Of a DNA stretch of 18,620 nucleotides, positions 7,279 through 14,612 are shown piece by piece (within the stretch, counting starts at the first letter, position 1; each line of letters opens with the position of its first letter). Origin of the DNA: CAZFZT01 sp964523675 (GTDB lineage Bacteria; Planctomycetota; Phycisphaerae; Phycisphaerales; SM1A02); assembly GCA_964523675.1 (NCBI GenBank), contig CAZFZT010000071.1:1-18620 (forward strand), given 5' to 3'. The position numbers were made by a program, and so were the translations under genes. The notes under the pieces are model-generated. The model had not been told where the DNA came from, made no database searches, and worked only from the letters and a program-made list of their open reading frames with translations.

Positions 7279-7645
7279 AATTGATCCTCCGGGAGTGGAT
7301 GTCCTCCGGGCGTCGTTGTTGGAGTGTGGGAGCAGGACTTGCTCGCCATCGAAGATGATCTATGGCGCGCTTGGGCGCACTTATCACTAGGTCGCCTGCC
7401 TGCATTGAAAGACGTAGGAAGCGGACACAAGTGCGACAGCGGTTTGTCGGACAGCGACCTGTACTGAGTTAGGGTCGCCTACTCATGGCCCCGTTGCATC
7501 GAACCGTGCAAGCATTGTGTGTTCAACAGCCGTGCTTCGTTCGCACGGTCATTGCCCTGCGTAGCGCACAACAGTGCATGTCGCGCAGGGCGAGCACGAG
7601 TGATCGGTGTTACCAACACATACCCCACAGCAACAGGAGCACACC
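7279..7645. promoter_or_regulatory. Divergent control region between the envelope operon and the entericidin-like gene
   Basis: This 367-base gap separates genes transcribed away from each other, so it must hold promoters for both. No confident -35/-10 pair was found by eye on either strand. It is rich in dyads: GCGACC (7454-7459) with GGTCGC (7473-7478), CCGTGC (7530-7535) with GCACGG (7543-7548), and GCCCTGCG (7554-7561) with CGCAGGGC (7584-7591). The string GGTCGCCT occurs twice (7390-7397 and 7473-7480). No credible open reading frame lies inside. Confidence 0.5.
7530..7591 (+). promoter_or_regulatory. Structured leader: two consecutive hairpins before the entericidin-like gene
   Basis: The first hairpin pairs 7530-7535 with 7543-7548 (six bp, seven-base loop). 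The second pairs 7554-7561 with 7584-7591 (eight bp) and encloses a small inner stem, GCAC (7566-7569) with GTGC (7574-7577). They end 54 bases before the ATG at 7646. They could act as a 5' untranslated structure or as operator dyads; no riboswitch class is recognised. Confidence 0.35.
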
Positions 7646-7819
7646 ATGCAGAAGTTGACAGAGAACAGCAAAGTACTTTCGATCCTGGCGATCGTGGGCG
7701 CGCTTTCGCTGACGCTCACCATGACGGCCTGCCATACCGTTGAAGGCGCTGGGCGAGATGTCCAGTCCATTGGGTCCGGCGTTGAGGACGCGGCCGATGA
7801 GACGCGGCCCTACGAATAA
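7646..7819 (+). CDS. Entericidin-like small lipoprotein, 57 aa
   Basis: Entericidins (EcnA/EcnB) are very small outer-envelope lipoproteins linked to stationary phase or osmotic stress. The product has a short basic N-terminus (MQKLTENSK), a hydrophobic segment (10-27) and a lipobox-like TMTAC, with Cys at 29. The mature part, CHTVEGAGRDVQSIGSGVEDAA, matches the family pattern C.T..G.G.D....G..I..AA. AGGAG precedes the ATG by 7 bases. The frame extends upstream to 7607, but that start lacks a ribosome site and would bury the signal peptide. In Enterobacteria EcnB is a toxin with EcnA as antidote; here only one copy is seen, so a general envelope-stress role is more likely. A DUF1328 gene follows 89 bases downstream. 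Confidence 0.85.
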   Translation: MQKLTENSKVLSILAIVGALSLTLTMTACHTVEGAGRDVQSIGSGVEDAADETRPYE

Positions 7820-7908
7820 ATTCTCAGGCCCGCGCCGATGAGTTGGTTCTGAACGCAACCCTTTCCTGACACCCGCGCACCGTCCGCGGATGCGCATTGG
7901 AGATTCCC

Positions 7909-8070
7909 ATGCTTGGATGGGCCCTGACATTCTTAGTGATCGCGCTGATCGCAGCGATACTGGGTTTCAGCGGCGTCGCTGGCGCCGCGGCCTGGATTGC
8001 CTATGTGCTCTTCGCGATCTTCCTCGTCCTCTTCCTGGTTGGCCTGGTGATGTCGGTTGTTCGAAGATGA
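7909..8070 (+). CDS. DUF1328 (YtjA-like) small membrane protein, 53 aa
   Basis: Short gene. It reads MLGWALTFLVIALIAAILGF, continues through SGVAGAAAWIAYVLFAIFLV, and ends LVMSVVRR. This is the complete DUF1328 pattern: W-A-hydrophobic start, GFSG.AG.A..IA turn, second helix, basic end. It gives two transmembrane helices (about 3-20 and 27-50). Family members are 50-60 residues long, are common near entericidin, CsbD and other stress genes, and have no established function. TTGGAGA lies 6-8 bases before the ATG. It is on the same strand as the entericidin-like gene and probably shares its transcript. Confidence 0.9.
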   Translation: MLGWALTFLVIALIAAILGFSGVAGAAAWIAYVLFAIFLVLFLVGLVMSVVRR

Positions 8071-8149
8071 TCGCTGGCCATTGTGGCTCAATCGCACATT
8101 GCCGCCCAATGGCCGGTCGCCCCGTTCGTCTTGCCAGATGACGCCACAC

Positions 8150-8186
8150 TGAACGGTTGTGCAGGTAACTCCTGCACAATCGTTCA
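8150..8186. terminator. 16-bp hairpin between convergent genes, likely bidirectional terminator
   Basis: TGAACGGTTGTGCAGG (8150-8165) pairs with CCTGCACAATCGTTCA (8171-8186) across a TAACT loop. There is a single G-U pair and no mismatch. It lies 80 bases after the DUF1328 stop and 19 bases beyond the stop of the convergent gene at 8205. Neither strand has a T run, so termination is inferred from stem length and position. Confidence 0.6.
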
Positions 8187-8204
8187 CACAGGCGCACACG
8201 CCTT

Positions 8205-8939
8205 TCAGCGGCGCTTCCGTGATCGCGCAAGGCCGGCGAGTCCGAAGACCACCACCGCACCAGGCGCAGGAACGAAACTCGCAATGCTGTCGATGCGGAA
8301 GTCCGCGCCGGCAGCAGGATCGAATGCGATCTCAATACCGTTGACATACGCCAGGCCGAGCGCGCCGATGTTGTCGAAGTCAGCGAAGTTGAACAAGTGC
8401 GACTGCGCGCCCGGCGATGTCAATGACAGGGTCAAGGAAGCCGTGTTGAGGCCATCCCAAAGCGTTATCGTCACCGGCAAGGGCGCGCCTTGCGCGTGGT
8501 CGAAATCCGCGAAGTGGATGGCGATCCCCAGTTGATCGCCGAAGTACGCGCCAAGCCCCACCCCGCCGGCACCTTGATAGCTCAATACAAATGATCCGCT
8601 AGCGCCGGCCGTGCTGTTGTAATCAAAGATGCCGGCACTGGCGACAATGTTCGCACGGAGAAAGTCAACGCCGGGCAGCGCCATGGAATCGGCTGTCACT
8701 GTGGTGACGCGATTCGAGCCAATGACACTCGCAAGAGCGACCTCCGAAACCTGCTCACTGGCCACGTTGCTCAAGTACATCGGCCAAGTGTGCTCCACGC
8801 TCGTGAAGTCGTCAATCACAATCGAAGCATCTGCATGTGGCGTGATAACTGTTGCGGCGGCGAACGCAGCGACGCAGCACATGCGGCGCAGAGATCGAAT
8901 GATGCCGGCTTTCACTGGGCGCATTACTTCCACTTTCAT
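8205..8939 (-). CDS. Secreted protein with VPAPG-type CTERM sorting tail, 244 aa
   Basis: The start at 8939 (MKVEVMRPVKAGII) is chosen because GGAGG lies 8 bases upstream; the frame is open to a TTG at 9011 without such a site. A basic n-region, a hydrophobic stretch (VAAFAAATVI) and an ADA-S-type cleavage site indicate a signal peptide of about 40 residues. The middle (about 40-215) is Gly/Ala/Ser/Asp-rich with alternating hydrophobic residues, likely an all-beta extracellular domain of unknown function. The end is VPAPGAVVVFGLAGLA followed by RSRKRR: a Pro-rich motif, one hydrophobic helix and a basic tail. That is the architecture of PEP-CTERM-like sorting signals processed by exosortases, in the VPAPG form seen in planctomycetes. 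The exosortase is not in this window. Confidence 0.75.
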   Translation of the reverse strand: MKVEVMRPVKAGIIRSLRRMCCVAAFAAATVITPHADASIVIDDFTSVEHTWPMYLSNVASEQVSEVALASVIGSNRVTTVTADSMALPGVDFLRANIVASAGIFDYNSTAGASGSFVLSYQGAGGVGLGAYFGDQLGIAIHFADFDHAQGAPLPVTITLWDGLNTASLTLSLTSPGAQSHLFNFADFDNIGALGLAYVNGIEIAFDPAAGADFRIDSIASFVPAPGAVVVFGLAGLARSRKRR

Positions 8940-9007
8940 TTTGAAATCCTCCATCAGATTCGACGATACGCCCCCGCGCGGCTGATGGTTGCAACGGCCA
9001 TGGCGGC

Positions 9008-10822
9008 TCAATCACCCACAGTCGATGGGGCCCGATCGATGCGCACCCGCCGGTTCACTTTGGGCAACGTAACGTCCTGTACAGCTCCGTCCGGCCAGGT
9101 GATGCGGAGCGTCAGTTCGGCGCTGCGATCGAGCCAATCTGAGGGAATCCCGAAATGTGCATAGAAAGGATTCGCCGACATGAAACCGCCGCCATAGATC
9201 CATCGCGTCATGGACTGCCCGGTATCCTTGTGCATCAATTGCACCCGGCTGCCGAGGCCGGCTCGGTTATGGGACTGCGGGCGATCATCGAGCAACTCAA
9301 CGACGAGCCAGCCGCCGACCGCTGTGCTGTCGTTGCGCAGCACGCGAATCGGCCCGTTCATCTCACCGATCACAACGTCGATTGAGCCGTCACCTGTCAG
9401 GTCGCCGAAGACCGCAGCGCGGTCGCGCCGCGGCACGTCAAGCCATGTGCCCACATCCTGCGCGCTCGCGCGCTCGAAGCGGCTTTGCGGATCGCCCGGC
9501 CTGCGTTGAAACAGCAACGGCGGCTGCTCGTAATCAGAATCCATCAGTTCGCGGCTGGCGTTGGGATAGACATGACCGTTCACGATGAACAATTCTTCGC
9601 TGCCGTCATGATCGAAATCGAAGAACCCGCATGCCCAGCCGAGAAACGTGCGGCTGACCTGGCCGAGGCCGTACTGCGCGGTGCGATCGTCAAAGAACAT
9701 GTCGCCTGCATTGAGATGAAGCGTGTTCGTATCGCTTGAGAAGTTGGTGGTGAAGACATCAGGCAGGTTGTTGCCGTTGATGTCTGCAATGGCGATTCCC
9801 ATTGTGGCCTGGTTGGCGCCATCGGCATTGGCGCCGATGCCGGATTGCAGGCCGCGGTCGACGAGGAACGGCTGTGAACCGTCGCCCCCGATGTTGTGGA
9901 ACAGGAAGTTTCGCATCGAGTCGTTGCCGACGAAGATGTCCTGCCGGCCGTCACCATCAAAGTCGAGGATGACCGCGCCAAGACCGAATGCGGGCTGCAC
10001 GCTGCGCACGCCGGACGATTCGGAGATGTCCTCGAATGCGCCGGCGCGGTTGTTGCGATGGAGCGCATCATGCTGCGCGGGAAAGCCGCGCGGCCCTGCG
10101 AGGACGCGCGTGCCGAGAAACTCCGACTGCGGCGGGGGGCTGGCAGCGTCGAATTCCAGATAATTGGCGATATACAGATCAAGCGCGCCATCACCGGTCA
10201 CATCGCCGAATGCGGCGCTCGTGGACCACCCGCCATAGGCAACCCCGGCCGCGTCACTGACATCAATGAACCTGCTGCCGCCGGCATTGCGCAGCAGCAC
10301 GTTGTCGCCATAGCACGTGATATACAGATCGTCCCAGCCGTCGTTGTCGAAATCCGCAACGGCCGCGCCGAGCGCCCAGCGCGTGTGCGCAATGCCCACC
10401 TGCTGCGTGACATCGTTGAAATGAACGTCGCTTGAGCCGGTATTCGCAAACAGCCGCCAGCCGGGGCCGCGCTCAGGATCAGCGAGCGTCGCGCCGTTTG
10501 GAACGAAGAGGTCAAGGTGGCCGTCCTTGTTGTAATCAATCAGCGCTAGGCCGTTGCCTTTGACTTCGAGGATCTGCGTTGAAGGCATCTCGCCGCTCGT
10601 AAGGATCATGTCAATGCCGGTCTGGGCGGGGTTTGCAAGTTCAGTCAGTCGAAGCGCCGGCTCAGTGCGTGCCGGGTTCGGCGCGGGTTCGGAGGCGGGT
10701 TCTGATCGATCGGCGTGTTGCGACGGATCGGTCGAACGCTCACAACCAGTCAGTGACCCGGCGAGGGCGATGCAAACGCCAAGGCCAAGCGCCGCGCGAA
10801 GATTCAGAGATGATGCAAACAC
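9008..10822 (-). CDS. CRTAC1-family VCBS/FG-GAP lipoprotein with ASPIC/UnbV domain, 604 aa
   Basis: An exported lipoprotein: the N-terminus has a hydrophobic signal (8-25) and lipobox SLTGC (Cys 27), followed by a Ser/Glu/Pro/Arg linker (28-55). At least seven VCBS/FG-GAP units with calcium-binding DxDxDG-type loops are visible: YNKDGHLDL (97-105), FDNDGWDDL, VTGDGALDL, FDGDGRQDI, INGNNLPDV, FDHDGSEEL (403-411) and LTGDGSIDV (475-483). They should form a beta-propeller. Residues 519-595 (NRAGLGSRVQL..YGGGFMSANPFYAHFG..LTLRITWPDGAVQ) are a complete ASPIC/UnbV domain. The start codon is GTG at 10822 without a clear ribosome site, but the signal peptide begins there. Function is unknown; such proteins usually pair with TPR proteins, and one lies upstream on the same strand. 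Confidence 0.88.
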   Translation of the reverse strand: MFASSLNLRAALGLGVCIALAGSLTGCERSTDPSQHADRSEPASEPAPNPARTEPALRLTELANPAQTGIDMILTSGEMPSTQILEVKGNGLALIDYNKDGHLDLFVPNGATLADPERGPGWRLFANTGSSDVHFNDVTQQVGIAHTRWALGAAVADFDNDGWDDLYITCYGDNVLLRNAGGSRFIDVSDAAGVAYGGWSTSAAFGDVTGDGALDLYIANYLEFDAASPPPQSEFLGTRVLAGPRGFPAQHDALHRNNRAGAFEDISESSGVRSVQPAFGLGAVILDFDGDGRQDIFVGNDSMRNFLFHNIGGDGSQPFLVDRGLQSGIGANADGANQATMGIAIADINGNNLPDVFTTNFSSDTNTLHLNAGDMFFDDRTAQYGLGQVSRTFLGWACGFFDFDHDGSEELFIVNGHVYPNASRELMDSDYEQPPLLFQRRPGDPQSRFERASAQDVGTWLDVPRRDRAAVFGDLTGDGSIDVVIGEMNGPIRVLRNDSTAVGGWLVVELLDDRPQSHNRAGLGSRVQLMHKDTGQSMTRWIYGGGFMSANPFYAHFGIPSDWLDRSAELTLRITWPDGAVQDVTLPKVNRRVRIDRAPSTVGD

Positions 10823-11327
10823 GCCGGGATTGTACGCGGCGCTGCACCGCGTCGCGCGAGTGCTCGTCTTTGAGTGACTGCCGCGAATGGCGTTGTGCGC
10901 GCGGAGTCGGTTGGCGTTTGATCCTTAGTTTGGGAATCGGCTGCGCGGCTTGATGCCACTTTCGCGGCCTGCATGCGGCACATGCGGTGGGGCGCCGAGT
11001 AGTTGTGCGCGCCGGGGCTGCCCATGAGCTGTCTTAACAGATGACTTTAAACATGCCGCGACCATTGGATGAACGGCGCGCGCAAGCTAAACGCGCTTCA
11101 TGTTCTGCTGCGCGCAATCGCGCTCTCTGGCGTGAAAACAGCGATAGCTGAGCGCGCAAACATAAGAGTGTGGGGAACATGCGTGTGCGCGGCTGCGCCT
11201 GAGTTGCGGAAGTCTGCATTGGCAAAGCGCGGCCGGGGAAAGGATGTTGCGGCACTTATGGCGCGAGTCAGAAATCTGCTCGCCCGAAGCGCAAGCGAGG
11301 GATGGTGCAATGGGCTGACCCACGCCA
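10823..11327. other. 505-base intergenic region between the VCBS lipoprotein and TPR genes
   Basis: No coding sequence with a ribosome site, signal peptide or recognisable family was found here; short open frames on both strands overlap one another and look random. It should hold the promoter of the VCBS lipoprotein gene and the end of the TPR transcript. The one distinct element is the hairpin repeat at 11279-11299. No tRNA-like cloverleaf was recognised. Confidence 0.5.
11279..11299 (-). repeat. Planctomycete-type intergenic hairpin repeat, possible terminator of the TPR gene
   Basis: On the minus strand it reads CTCGCTTG-CGCTT-CGGGCGAG, an 8-bp stem with a five-base loop that uses two adjacent G-U pairs. 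The G-U pairs become C-A mismatches on the plus strand, so the RNA hairpin favours minus-strand transcripts. It lies 28 bases past the TPR stop codon. From memory, the string CCCTCGCTTGCGCTTCGGG is widespread between genes in planctomycete genomes. There is no U tract. Confidence 0.5.
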
Positions 11328-12200
11328 CTACGTGCCCGGCGGCTCGGCCGACTGCTCCGGGCGCATGCGCTGCTTGGCTGCTTCGTGTTCGGCGAGGGCG
11401 CGGTCGGCTGCTTCCTCTTCGCCGAGGCGGATCAACACGCGGTAGAGCATGAACCACGCTTCGTAGAGGTCGGGATTGAGTTGTGTGGCCAGTTCAAGCT
11501 CATCGCGTGCTTGTTCGTGGCGTCCCATGCGATCGTACGTCTCGCCGAGCCGCGCCCGGGCTTTGGCGACACCTTTGAGGCGGTTGATCTGCGTTTCGAG
11601 TTCGATGGCGCGGCGAAAGCGCTCGGCCGCCTGATCGAGCCGATTCTCAGCCAGGTGGATCAGGCCAAGCCCGAAATGGGAATCGCCTTCGTCCGGCACA
11701 TGAGCGAGATGGCTTTCAAAGGCGCGGCGGGCCGCAGAGAGCTCGCCGAGGTTGTACAGGCAGTAGCCATAGAAGTGATAGGTGTGTGCGTAGTAAGGTG
11801 CAAGCTCGATCGCGCGTTCGAAGTGCTCGCGCGCCTGGGCGTATCGCATCTCGCGATGGAAGGTGAGGCCGAAGAGGAAGTGAGCGCGGCCTTCCTCAGG
11901 TGTTCGGGAAAGGATCGGCTGGAGACGAATCCGGGCGAGGTCCAGCCGGCCGTCCGTGATGAGCTGCAGGATGTCGCCCAGGCGGGGCGGAAGCGTTAGG
12001 GCATCCTCCGCCCGGCCGGGGGTTGTTTGATCCTCGTCGATATGATCGGGATGCTCGATCGGCGTCTGGCCGTTTGGGGGTGTGCCATTCCAGTCGAAGA
12101 GCAGGGCGATGGCCACAACCGCTATAAAGGAAGCCAGCGCGCCCAGTATGAGCGGTGGCCTGAGATTTGTTCGTGTTGATACGTTTCGGCCGGCGGACAT
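11328..12200 (-). CDS. Membrane-anchored TPR protein, 290 aa
   Basis: A scaffold protein for protein-protein contacts. Residues 1-14 are polar and basic; 15-35 (PPLILGALASFIAVVAIALLF) form one membrane anchor; 36-70 is a polar linker. From about 72 to 277 the protein consists of about six TPR units. Clear ones are AHFLFGLTFHREMRYAQARE (106 onward), YHFYGYCLYNLGELSAARRA (141-160), SHFGLGLIHLAENRLDQAAE (174-193) and ARLGETYDRMGRHEQARDEL (216-235), each with the typical G/Y/A spacing and a Pro-containing turn. The C-terminus is short and charged. The upstream gap lacks a clear ribosome site. It lies upstream of the VCBS/UnbV lipoprotein gene on the same strand, but 505 bases intervene, so a single operon is not assured. 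Confidence 0.88.
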   Translation of the reverse strand: MSAGRNVSTRTNLRPPLILGALASFIAVVAIALLFDWNGTPPNGQTPIEHPDHIDEDQTTPGRAEDALTLPPRLGDILQLITDGRLDLARIRLQPILSRTPEEGRAHFLFGLTFHREMRYAQAREHFERAIELAPYYAHTYHFYGYCLYNLGELSAARRAFESHLAHVPDEGDSHFGLGLIHLAENRLDQAAERFRRAIELETQINRLKGVAKARARLGETYDRMGRHEQARDELELATQLNPDLYEAWFMLYRVLIRLGEEEAADRALAEHEAAKQRMRPEQSAEPPGT

Positions 12201-12616
12201 GGCTTGGTGATGTCGCCCTGTAGGAATCTTGGGCCAGTTCCTGAAAGTCTAGGTAAACGAAGCACTTAGGACGCAGTGGCGCAGTTCAATATGTGGTTGA
12301 CTTGGGAAGCTGGTTGAGAATGAAGATCGAGTTCGTAATTTGAGCAATATTTTGCTGGATTCGCTTGAGTCCTGAGTTAGACTGGTTTCGGATAGGCAGT
12401 CCATATCCCTTGCGCATTGTGGAAGGGCGACCTTTTCAACCTGCCGGAATCGGTCCGGTAAGGTGTCAAGATATGAGCATCGGTCGCTGTTTCGGCGCTT
12501 CACGTTGATGCAGGGCCGGTGCGCATCGGACCCCGGTCCATCCGGTTTGGGTCGGGTCGTGTATTGAGCCAGCTATGGGTGAGAGTACAGAAGTTCATTT
12601 GAAGAGGAGGAAGTCC
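12201..12616. promoter_or_regulatory. Divergent control region between the TPR gene and the di-heme oxidoreductase gene
   Basis: This 416-base gap is clearly AT-richer than the surrounding genes, as expected of promoters for two divergent units. A possible plus-strand sigma-70-like pair is TTGAGA (12314-12319) with TAATTT (12336-12341), 16 bases apart; it is weak and far from the gene. An open frame on the minus strand (12249-12503) has no family resemblance and no ribosome site and is not called. The region ends with the strong AGGAGG site at 12605-12610. Confidence 0.35.
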
Positions 12617-14512
12617 GTGAGCAAGCAAATCGGAAGGATGTGTGCTGCGCCGACCAAAATGTCGGCGTTTGCTGTTGCAGCAGGATTGATTACTGGCGTC
12701 TTCGGGGTTGCTGCGCAGTCACATGCCGGCGGCGAAGCGCTCCAGCCACGTTCCGGCGATCCGTTGCCCGGACTTTCCGCGGCACAACTCGACCGTTTTT
12801 TCAAAGGCAAGGAGCGCTTTGAACACAGCTTCACTACGCAGGAGGGCTTGGGCCCGGTGTTCAATCGCGAGAGCTGCGCTGTGTGTCACTCCATCCCGGC
12901 CGTCGGCGGCTCGGGCTCCATTGCGGTGACGAGGTTTGGCGCGCTCAATTTTCTTGATGAATTCGACCCGCTTGAGGAATTCGGCGGGTCGCTTTTTCAG
13001 ATGTCCACGATTGCTGAGGAATGCGCCGATCTGATCCCGACGCAGCAGGAGGTTGAAGACCTGCTCGGTTTCGGCTGGGGCGCGATCAGTGATGACAAGA
13101 ATGCGTGGTTCCCCGCGCAGCAGCGCATCACCAACTCAGCACTCGGCGGCGGGCTTGTTGAAGCCATCGCCGATGAAGACATCCTTGCTCATGCGGTGTT
13201 CTATGGCGGGCTGCCGCACCCCGGCACGCCGCCCGCTGGCCCTTCAGCCAATATCGCAGGACGTGCTCACATGGTGTTCTCCTTTGAGGATGAAGGCGGC
13301 AAGGAGCCGCCGCAGCCGCGCGTCGGCCGCATGGGATGGAAAGCGCAGGTGGCGACTGTCCTGACCTTCTCCGCAGATGCGGCCCGGAACGAGCTCGGCC
13401 TGTCCAACCGGTTCATCACGCAGGCCCCGGCCCCGGCGGGCGATCTTGATCTGCTTGACTACTGCCAGAACCTCAAAGGCATCAACGACCTTGCGCTGCA
13501 TCCCAATGATCAACCGCAACTGGATCCGTATGGCGAGAACATCGAGTTCATCGATCGCGTCACGGACTTCCAGCGTTACCTTGCCGCGCCGCCGCAGACG
13601 CCCAAGTCGGGCATGACCGGTGAGCAGGTCTTCCACGATATCGGCTGCGCGCAGTGCCACGTCTCGACGTGGACAACGCGTGATGATCCCGAACTCGAAG
13701 ATGCCATCCGCAACAAGACGATCAAGCCGTACTCCGACTTCCTCCTACACAACATGGGTCTCTCCGGCGACCTGATTGAGCAAGGCGATGGCGGCATTCA
13801 GTTCATGCGCACACCCTCGCTGTGGGGACTGCGCAATCGCGATCCGCTCTGGCATGACGGACGCGTGGGCGGCGGGTCGCTTGCTGATCGCATCTACCTG
13901 ATGCCCGACAACAACATCATCCACTGGCATAAGCAGTTCGGCTCAACCGCGGCCGATGCAGCCGCCAACTTTGAAGCATTGGATCAGGACGAGATCGATC
14001 AGCTGATCGCCTTTCTTGATTCGCTCGGCCGCCGCGAATTCGACTACAACGTCAGTGAATTCAATAACGGCGACGGCTTCATCGACGATGAGGACTTTGC
14101 CGCCTTCATCGGCTGCTATACCGGCACGGGCGGCTCTTACGTCGGCCGCGGTGAGAATCCGATGGATGGCCCGTGCGCGGTCTTCGACTTCGGCCAGAAG
14201 GGCAGCATCGATCACACCGACTTTGAGCTCTTCCTGACCGTGTATCAAGGCATGCCAACCGAGTGCGAACTCTGGATCGCGCTGGCAGATGGCGTCGCGC
14301 CCATCGAAGTGCCGGTCCCGGGTGAGTGCCTTGGCAGCACTTGCGGCGGCGACTTGACAGGTGACGGCTCGATCGGTGTGCCCGACCTGCTCGAACTGCT
14401 TGCCGCCTGGGGGCCGTGCGAGGACTGCGACGCAGACCTCACGGGCGACGGCACCGTTGGTGTGCCCGACCTTCTGGAGTTGTTGTCACTCTGGGGGCCG
14501 TGCCCCGAATGA
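12617..14512 (+). CDS. Di-heme oxidoreductase (DHOR/DUF1111 family) with C-terminal GC-type dockerin repeats, 631 aa
   Basis: A secreted c-type cytochrome related to MauG/cytochrome-c peroxidases. The GTG at 12617 is chosen because AGGAGG lies exactly six bases upstream; an in-frame ATG at 12575 lacks a site. A signal peptide (about 1-37) ends near SHAGG. The heme sites are ESCAVCHSIPAVGGSG (C87, C90, H91) and DIGCAQCHVSTW (C344, C347, H348). Family blocks PYSDFLLHNMG (371-381) and RTPSLWGLRNRDPLWHDGR (398-416) follow. After the catalytic region come EF-hand-like segments: NNGDGFIDDEDFAAFIGCY (483-501) and a related DFGQKGSIDHTDFELFL. Two closing repeats of the form DLTGDG..GVPDLLELL..WGPC (about 577-631) match the GC-type dockerin tail of Phycisphaerae. 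The natural substrate is unknown. A strong terminator hairpin lies just after the stop. Confidence 0.88.
   Translation: MSKQIGRMCAAPTKMSAFAVAAGLITGVFGVAAQSHAGGEALQPRSGDPLPGLSAAQLDRFFKGKERFEHSFTTQEGLGPVFNRESCAVCHSIPAVGGSGSIAVTRFGALNFLDEFDPLEEFGGSLFQMSTIAEECADLIPTQQEVEDLLGFGWGAISDDKNAWFPAQQRITNSALGGGLVEAIADEDILAHAVFYGGLPHPGTPPAGPSANIAGRAHMVFSFEDEGGKEPPQPRVGRMGWKAQVATVLTFSADAARNELGLSNRFITQAPAPAGDLDLLDYCQNLKGINDLALHPNDQPQLDPYGENIEFIDRVTDFQRYLAAPPQTPKSGMTGEQVFHDIGCAQCHVSTWTTRDDPELEDAIRNKTIKPYSDFLLHNMGLSGDLIEQGDGGIQFMRTPSLWGLRNRDPLWHDGRVGGGSLADRIYLMPDNNIIHWHKQFGSTAADAAANFEALDQDEIDQLIAFLDSLGRREFDYNVSEFNNGDGFIDDEDFAAFIGCYTGTGGSYVGRGENPMDGPCAVFDFGQKGSIDHTDFELFLTVYQGMPTECELWIALADGVAPIEVPVPGECLGSTCGGDLTGDGSIGVPDLLELLAAWGPCEDCDADLTGDGTVGVPDLLELLSLWGPCPE
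14345..14509 (+). repeat. Paired GC-type dockerin coding repeats in the di-heme oxidoreductase
   Basis: Two copies of an EF-hand-like unit (D-L-T-G-D-G-x-x-G-V-P-D-L-L-E-L-L-x-x-W-G-P-C) are separated by a short Cys/Asp linker. The same unit closes the 848-residue VCBS protein. In Phycisphaerae this tail is associated with secreted proteins; its binding partner is not established. Confidence 0.85.
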
Positions 14513-14523
14513 TGGATCTTTAA

Positions 14524-14557
14524 CGTCTCCGCGGTGTGGTACCTCACCGCGGAGACG
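14524..14557 (+). terminator. 13-bp perfect hairpin followed by T-rich tail, rho-independent terminator
   Basis: CGTCTCCGCGGTG (14524-14536) pairs perfectly with CACCGCGGAGACG (14545-14557) around an eight-base loop. It starts 11 bases after the di-heme oxidoreductase stop. The following AACATTTTCTCTC supplies a modest T-rich tail. This is the most convincing terminator in the window and separates the oxidoreductase from the VCBS gene. Confidence 0.85.
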
Positions 14558-14612
14558 AACATTTTCTCTCCCACAGAAGCGTTCTTCTCGAGAAGCATAA
14601 AGGAACTGACAC

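Noticed and set aside
10823..11327. Possible tRNA or other stable RNA in the 505-base gap
   Set aside because: No TTCGANNC-type T-loop with matching acceptor stem and no CCA-type end was found on either strand; the visible dyads are short.
11385..11999. Plus-strand open frame of 204 codons opposite the TPR gene
   Set aside because: The minus strand shows a membrane anchor and about six TPR units; the plus-strand product has no recognisable features or start site.
12249..12503. Minus-strand open frame of 84 codons in the divergent gap
   Set aside because: No ribosome site, no similarity to a known small protein, and it lies in AT-richer sequence likely to be promoter DNA.
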